Position numbers and translations under genes: made by a program. Below, in pieces: positions 5,879 to 6,355 of a DNA stretch of 6,355 bases. The stretch comes from Verrucomicrobiota bacterium (GTDB taxonomy: Bacteria; Verrucomicrobiota; Verrucomicrobiia; Chthoniobacterales; UBA10450), in NCBI GenBank assembly GCA_003218735.1, contig QHOJ01000175.1, positions 1 through 6,355 of the forward strand, read 5' to 3'. How positions within the stretch are numbered: the first letter of the stretch is position 1; every line of letters begins with the position of its first letter. The notes under the pieces are model-generated. The model saw only the letters and a program-made list of their open reading frames with translations. It was not told the DNA's origin and ran no database searches.

Positions 5879-6355
5879 TGTTTGCAACAATTTATCTGCC
5901 GAACTTTTATTTGCAGGCTGCAATCCGTCATCAACCGGAGTTGCGTCCAAAGCCGGTCGCGCTGCTCGATGCTAGTGAGAAAAGAGCAGTCATTATTCAA
6001 CTCAACGAGCCTGCTGAAAAGGTTGGCGTGCGCACAAGGATGACGCCGAGCCAGGGGTTGGGGCGATGTCTGAGCCTCATTGTGAAAACACGCGCTCAAT
6101 CGCAAGAAAAATTAATCGATGAAATTCTGCTTCATTATGGATTCACGCTTTCCCCGTATGTCGAAGCTACTGCGCCTGGCGTTTGCACGATCCAATTTAC
6201 CGACGATGAAGATCTTACGTCGAAGGTTTTGCGTGTGATCGAAGAGTTGGCTAAATGTGAAATTATTGCCCAAGCCGGAATTGCACCTACACCAGATGCA
6301 AGTTTCCTCGTCGCGCATTTGGCGCGATCGGTCCTGCAAATTAAGGATGCAAAGA
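5878..6355 (+). CDS. imuB: ImuB-like Y-family DNA polymerase homologue, C-terminus cut by right edge
   Basis: An open frame from ATG 5878 to the right edge gives 159 complete codons of a protein normally about 400-500 residues long. The start MFATIYLPNFYLQAAIR fits the ImuB N-terminus, followed by PVALLD (26-31), GVRTRMTPSQGLGRC (50-64, the GM-xx-xxA-RC element) and LSPYVE (91-96). ImuB links the beta clamp, ImuA and DnaE2 in the mutasome. In active Y-family polymerases the first motif carries the metal-binding aspartate (DMDCFF type). Here the aligned residues are P8 and N9-F10, and the later S-x-D-E element reads SPYVE, keeping the glutamate but not the aspartate. This is the known non-catalytic ImuB pattern. 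The start shares one base with the imuA stop. The clamp-binding motif and C-terminal tail are outside the window. Confidence 0.88.
   Translation, partial: MFATIYLPNFYLQAAIRHQPELRPKPVALLDASEKRAVIIQLNEPAEKVGVRTRMTPSQGLGRCLSLIVKTRAQSQEKLIDEILLHYGFTLSPYVEATAPGVCTIQFTDDEDLTSKVLRVIEELAKCEIIAQAGIAPTPDASFLVAHLARSVLQIKDAK

Overview
The window looks like a chromosomal segment from a Gram-negative bacterium of moderate GC, most likely a member of the Verrucomicrobiota. Three observations support this. There is an LPS-export permease, so the cell has an outer membrane. Most genes have no Shine-Dalgarno sequence. Two near-identical palindromes of the form TGTTC-N4-GAAC lie upstream of lexA and imuA, and from memory this is the LexA operator reported for Verrucomicrobia. 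The phylum call is an inference from motifs, not from a database match.

Layout. Positions 1-1358, minus strand: the N-terminal two thirds or so of a DinG/YoaA-type (XPD-like) iron-sulfur helicase, cut by the left edge. Positions 1359-1382: a 24-bp AT-rich divergent intergenic region. Positions 1383-4444, plus strand: a compact run of four genes, namely an LptF/LptG-family permease, a conserved hypothetical protein overlapping it by ATGA, a DusB-type tRNA-dihydrouridine synthase and an A-type iron-sulfur carrier (ErpA/IscA-like), with gaps of 9 bp or less. Positions 4445-4508: a 64-bp gap with the first LexA box. Then lexA (4509-5123), a second LexA box directly after its stop codon, imuA (5165-5878) and imuB (5878 to the right edge, truncated).

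The right half is a lexA-imuA-imuB SOS mutagenesis cassette. LexA would repress itself and, through its own perfect operator, imuAB. ImuA is a RecA-like accessory protein without a canonical P-loop, and ImuB is a Y-family polymerase homologue lacking the usual catalytic aspartate in its first motif. In known systems they work with the error-prone polymerase DnaE2, which would be expected just beyond the right edge. The left half is housekeeping: a DNA helicase, LPS transport, tRNA modification and Fe-S maturation. No RNA gene, insertion sequence, CRISPR array, attachment site or clear intrinsic terminator was found. No stretch longer than 64 bp lacks a gene.
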